Part shown: positions 6,079 through 6,376 of the stretch, in pieces
Layout: each line of letters begins with the position of its first letter
How positions within the stretch are numbered: the first letter of the stretch is position 1
Assembly: GCA_012521315.1 (NCBI GenBank)
Contig: JAAYMP010000140.1
Location: forward strand, 1-6,376
From: Bacillota bacterium
GTDB taxonomy: Bacteria; Bacillota; UBA4882; UBA10575
Length of the DNA stretch: 6,376 nucleotides
Direction: 5' to 3'
Notes under the pieces: model-generated
Database searches by the model: none
What the model was told of the DNA's origin: nothing
Seen by the model: the letters and a program-made list of their open reading frames with translations, nothing else
Position numbers and translations under genes: made by a program

Positions 6079-6118
6079 GCAGTGCGGTGTTGGGAGCCTC
6101 TCCGGCTAACCGCACTGC
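6079..6118 (+). terminator. Intercistronic hairpin between the binding-protein and ATPase genes
   Basis: A perfect 10-bp inverted repeat (GCAGTGCGGT 6079-6088, ACCGCACTGC 6109-6118) encloses a second short stem (GGAG 6093-6096, CTCC 6100-6103). It is followed by TCTTAATTTATG, a poor U-tract. Such hairpins after binding-protein genes commonly act as partial terminators or protect the upstream mRNA, so that the binding protein is made in excess over the membrane components. Complete termination is unlikely because the ATPase gene starts 36 nt later. Confidence 0.65.
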
Positions 6119-6154
6119 TCTTAATTTATGTGCTACCGGTAAGGAGGGCTTTGC

Positions 6155-6376
6155 TTGCTGTCAGAAAACATCCTCAAAATGGAGGGGATCGGTAAATCCT
6201 TTCCAGGGGTCAGAGCTTTGCATAACGTAGACTTGACGCTCCGCAAGGGTGAAATCCATGCCCTGATGGGCGAGAATGGAGCGGGCAAGTCCACACTGAT
6301 CAAGATTTTAAACGGTGTTTACGAGAAGGATGCCGGCCGGATTATTTTAGAGGGAAGGCCGGTTCACTTTAGATCG
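6155..6376 (+). CDS. Sugar ABC transporter ATP-binding protein, CUT2 class (3' end missing)
   Basis: The frame is open from a TTG at 6155 to the right edge, giving 74 residues. It shows the start of the first nucleotide-binding domain of an RbsA/MglA/YtfR-type ATPase: MEGIGKSFPGVRALHNVDL, then KGEIHALMGENGAGKSTLIK with the Walker A motif GENGAGKST at 39-47, and KILNGVYEKDAGRI. TTG is chosen as start because AGGAGG (6142-6147) lies 7 nt upstream; the first in-frame ATG (6179) has no ribosome binding site. Family members are normally about 500 residues with two fused ATPase domains; only the beginning is visible. It would energise uptake of the sugar bound by the product of the preceding gene. 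The permease genes presumably lie beyond the window. Confidence 0.94.
   Translation, partial: MLSENILKMEGIGKSFPGVRALHNVDLTLRKGEIHALMGENGAGKSTLIKILNGVYEKDAGRIILEGRPVHFRS

Overview
This window is an L-arabinose catabolism and uptake locus, probably from a Bacillota (Firmicutes) or related bacterium. The evidence for that is the purine-rich AGGAGG-type ribosome binding sites, use of TTG as a start codon, the araA-araB-araD gene order (as in Bacillus), and AT-rich intergenic DNA between coding regions of roughly even base composition. The sugar-binding protein has a plain signal peptide and no canonical lipobox, which hints at a two-membrane (diderm) lineage. The species cannot be named from this sequence.

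Layout, left to right: (1) the 3' part of a macro-domain protein (ADP-ribose/O-acetyl-ADP-ribose hydrolase type), plus strand, cut by the left edge; (2) a hairpin between convergent genes; (3) araD, araB and araA on the minus strand, transcribed in the order araA, araB, araD; (4) a roughly 500-bp divergent regulatory region with candidate promoters in both directions, two related LacI-type operator-like motifs, two perfect tandem repeats and a GC-rich hairpin; (5) a plus-strand gene for a periplasmic sugar-binding protein of the ribose/galactofuranose (CUT2, YtfQ-like) class; (6) a hairpin, then the start of the cognate ABC-transporter ATPase, cut by the right edge.

How it fits together (inference): the divergent ABC transporter would import L-arabinose or a related pentose. 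AraA isomerises L-arabinose to L-ribulose, AraB phosphorylates it, and AraD epimerises L-ribulose-5-phosphate to D-xylulose-5-phosphate for the pentose phosphate pathway. The similar motifs on the two sides of the divergent region suggest one regulator controls both transcripts. No regulator gene lies in the window.

The most notable observation is that araA contains an in-frame amber (TAG) codon at codon 462. It is followed without frame change by 41 sense codons that encode the normal conserved AraA C-terminus, and then by TAA. This is a recent nonsense mutation, an assembly error, or a site of amber readthrough (suppressor tRNA or pyrrolysine).
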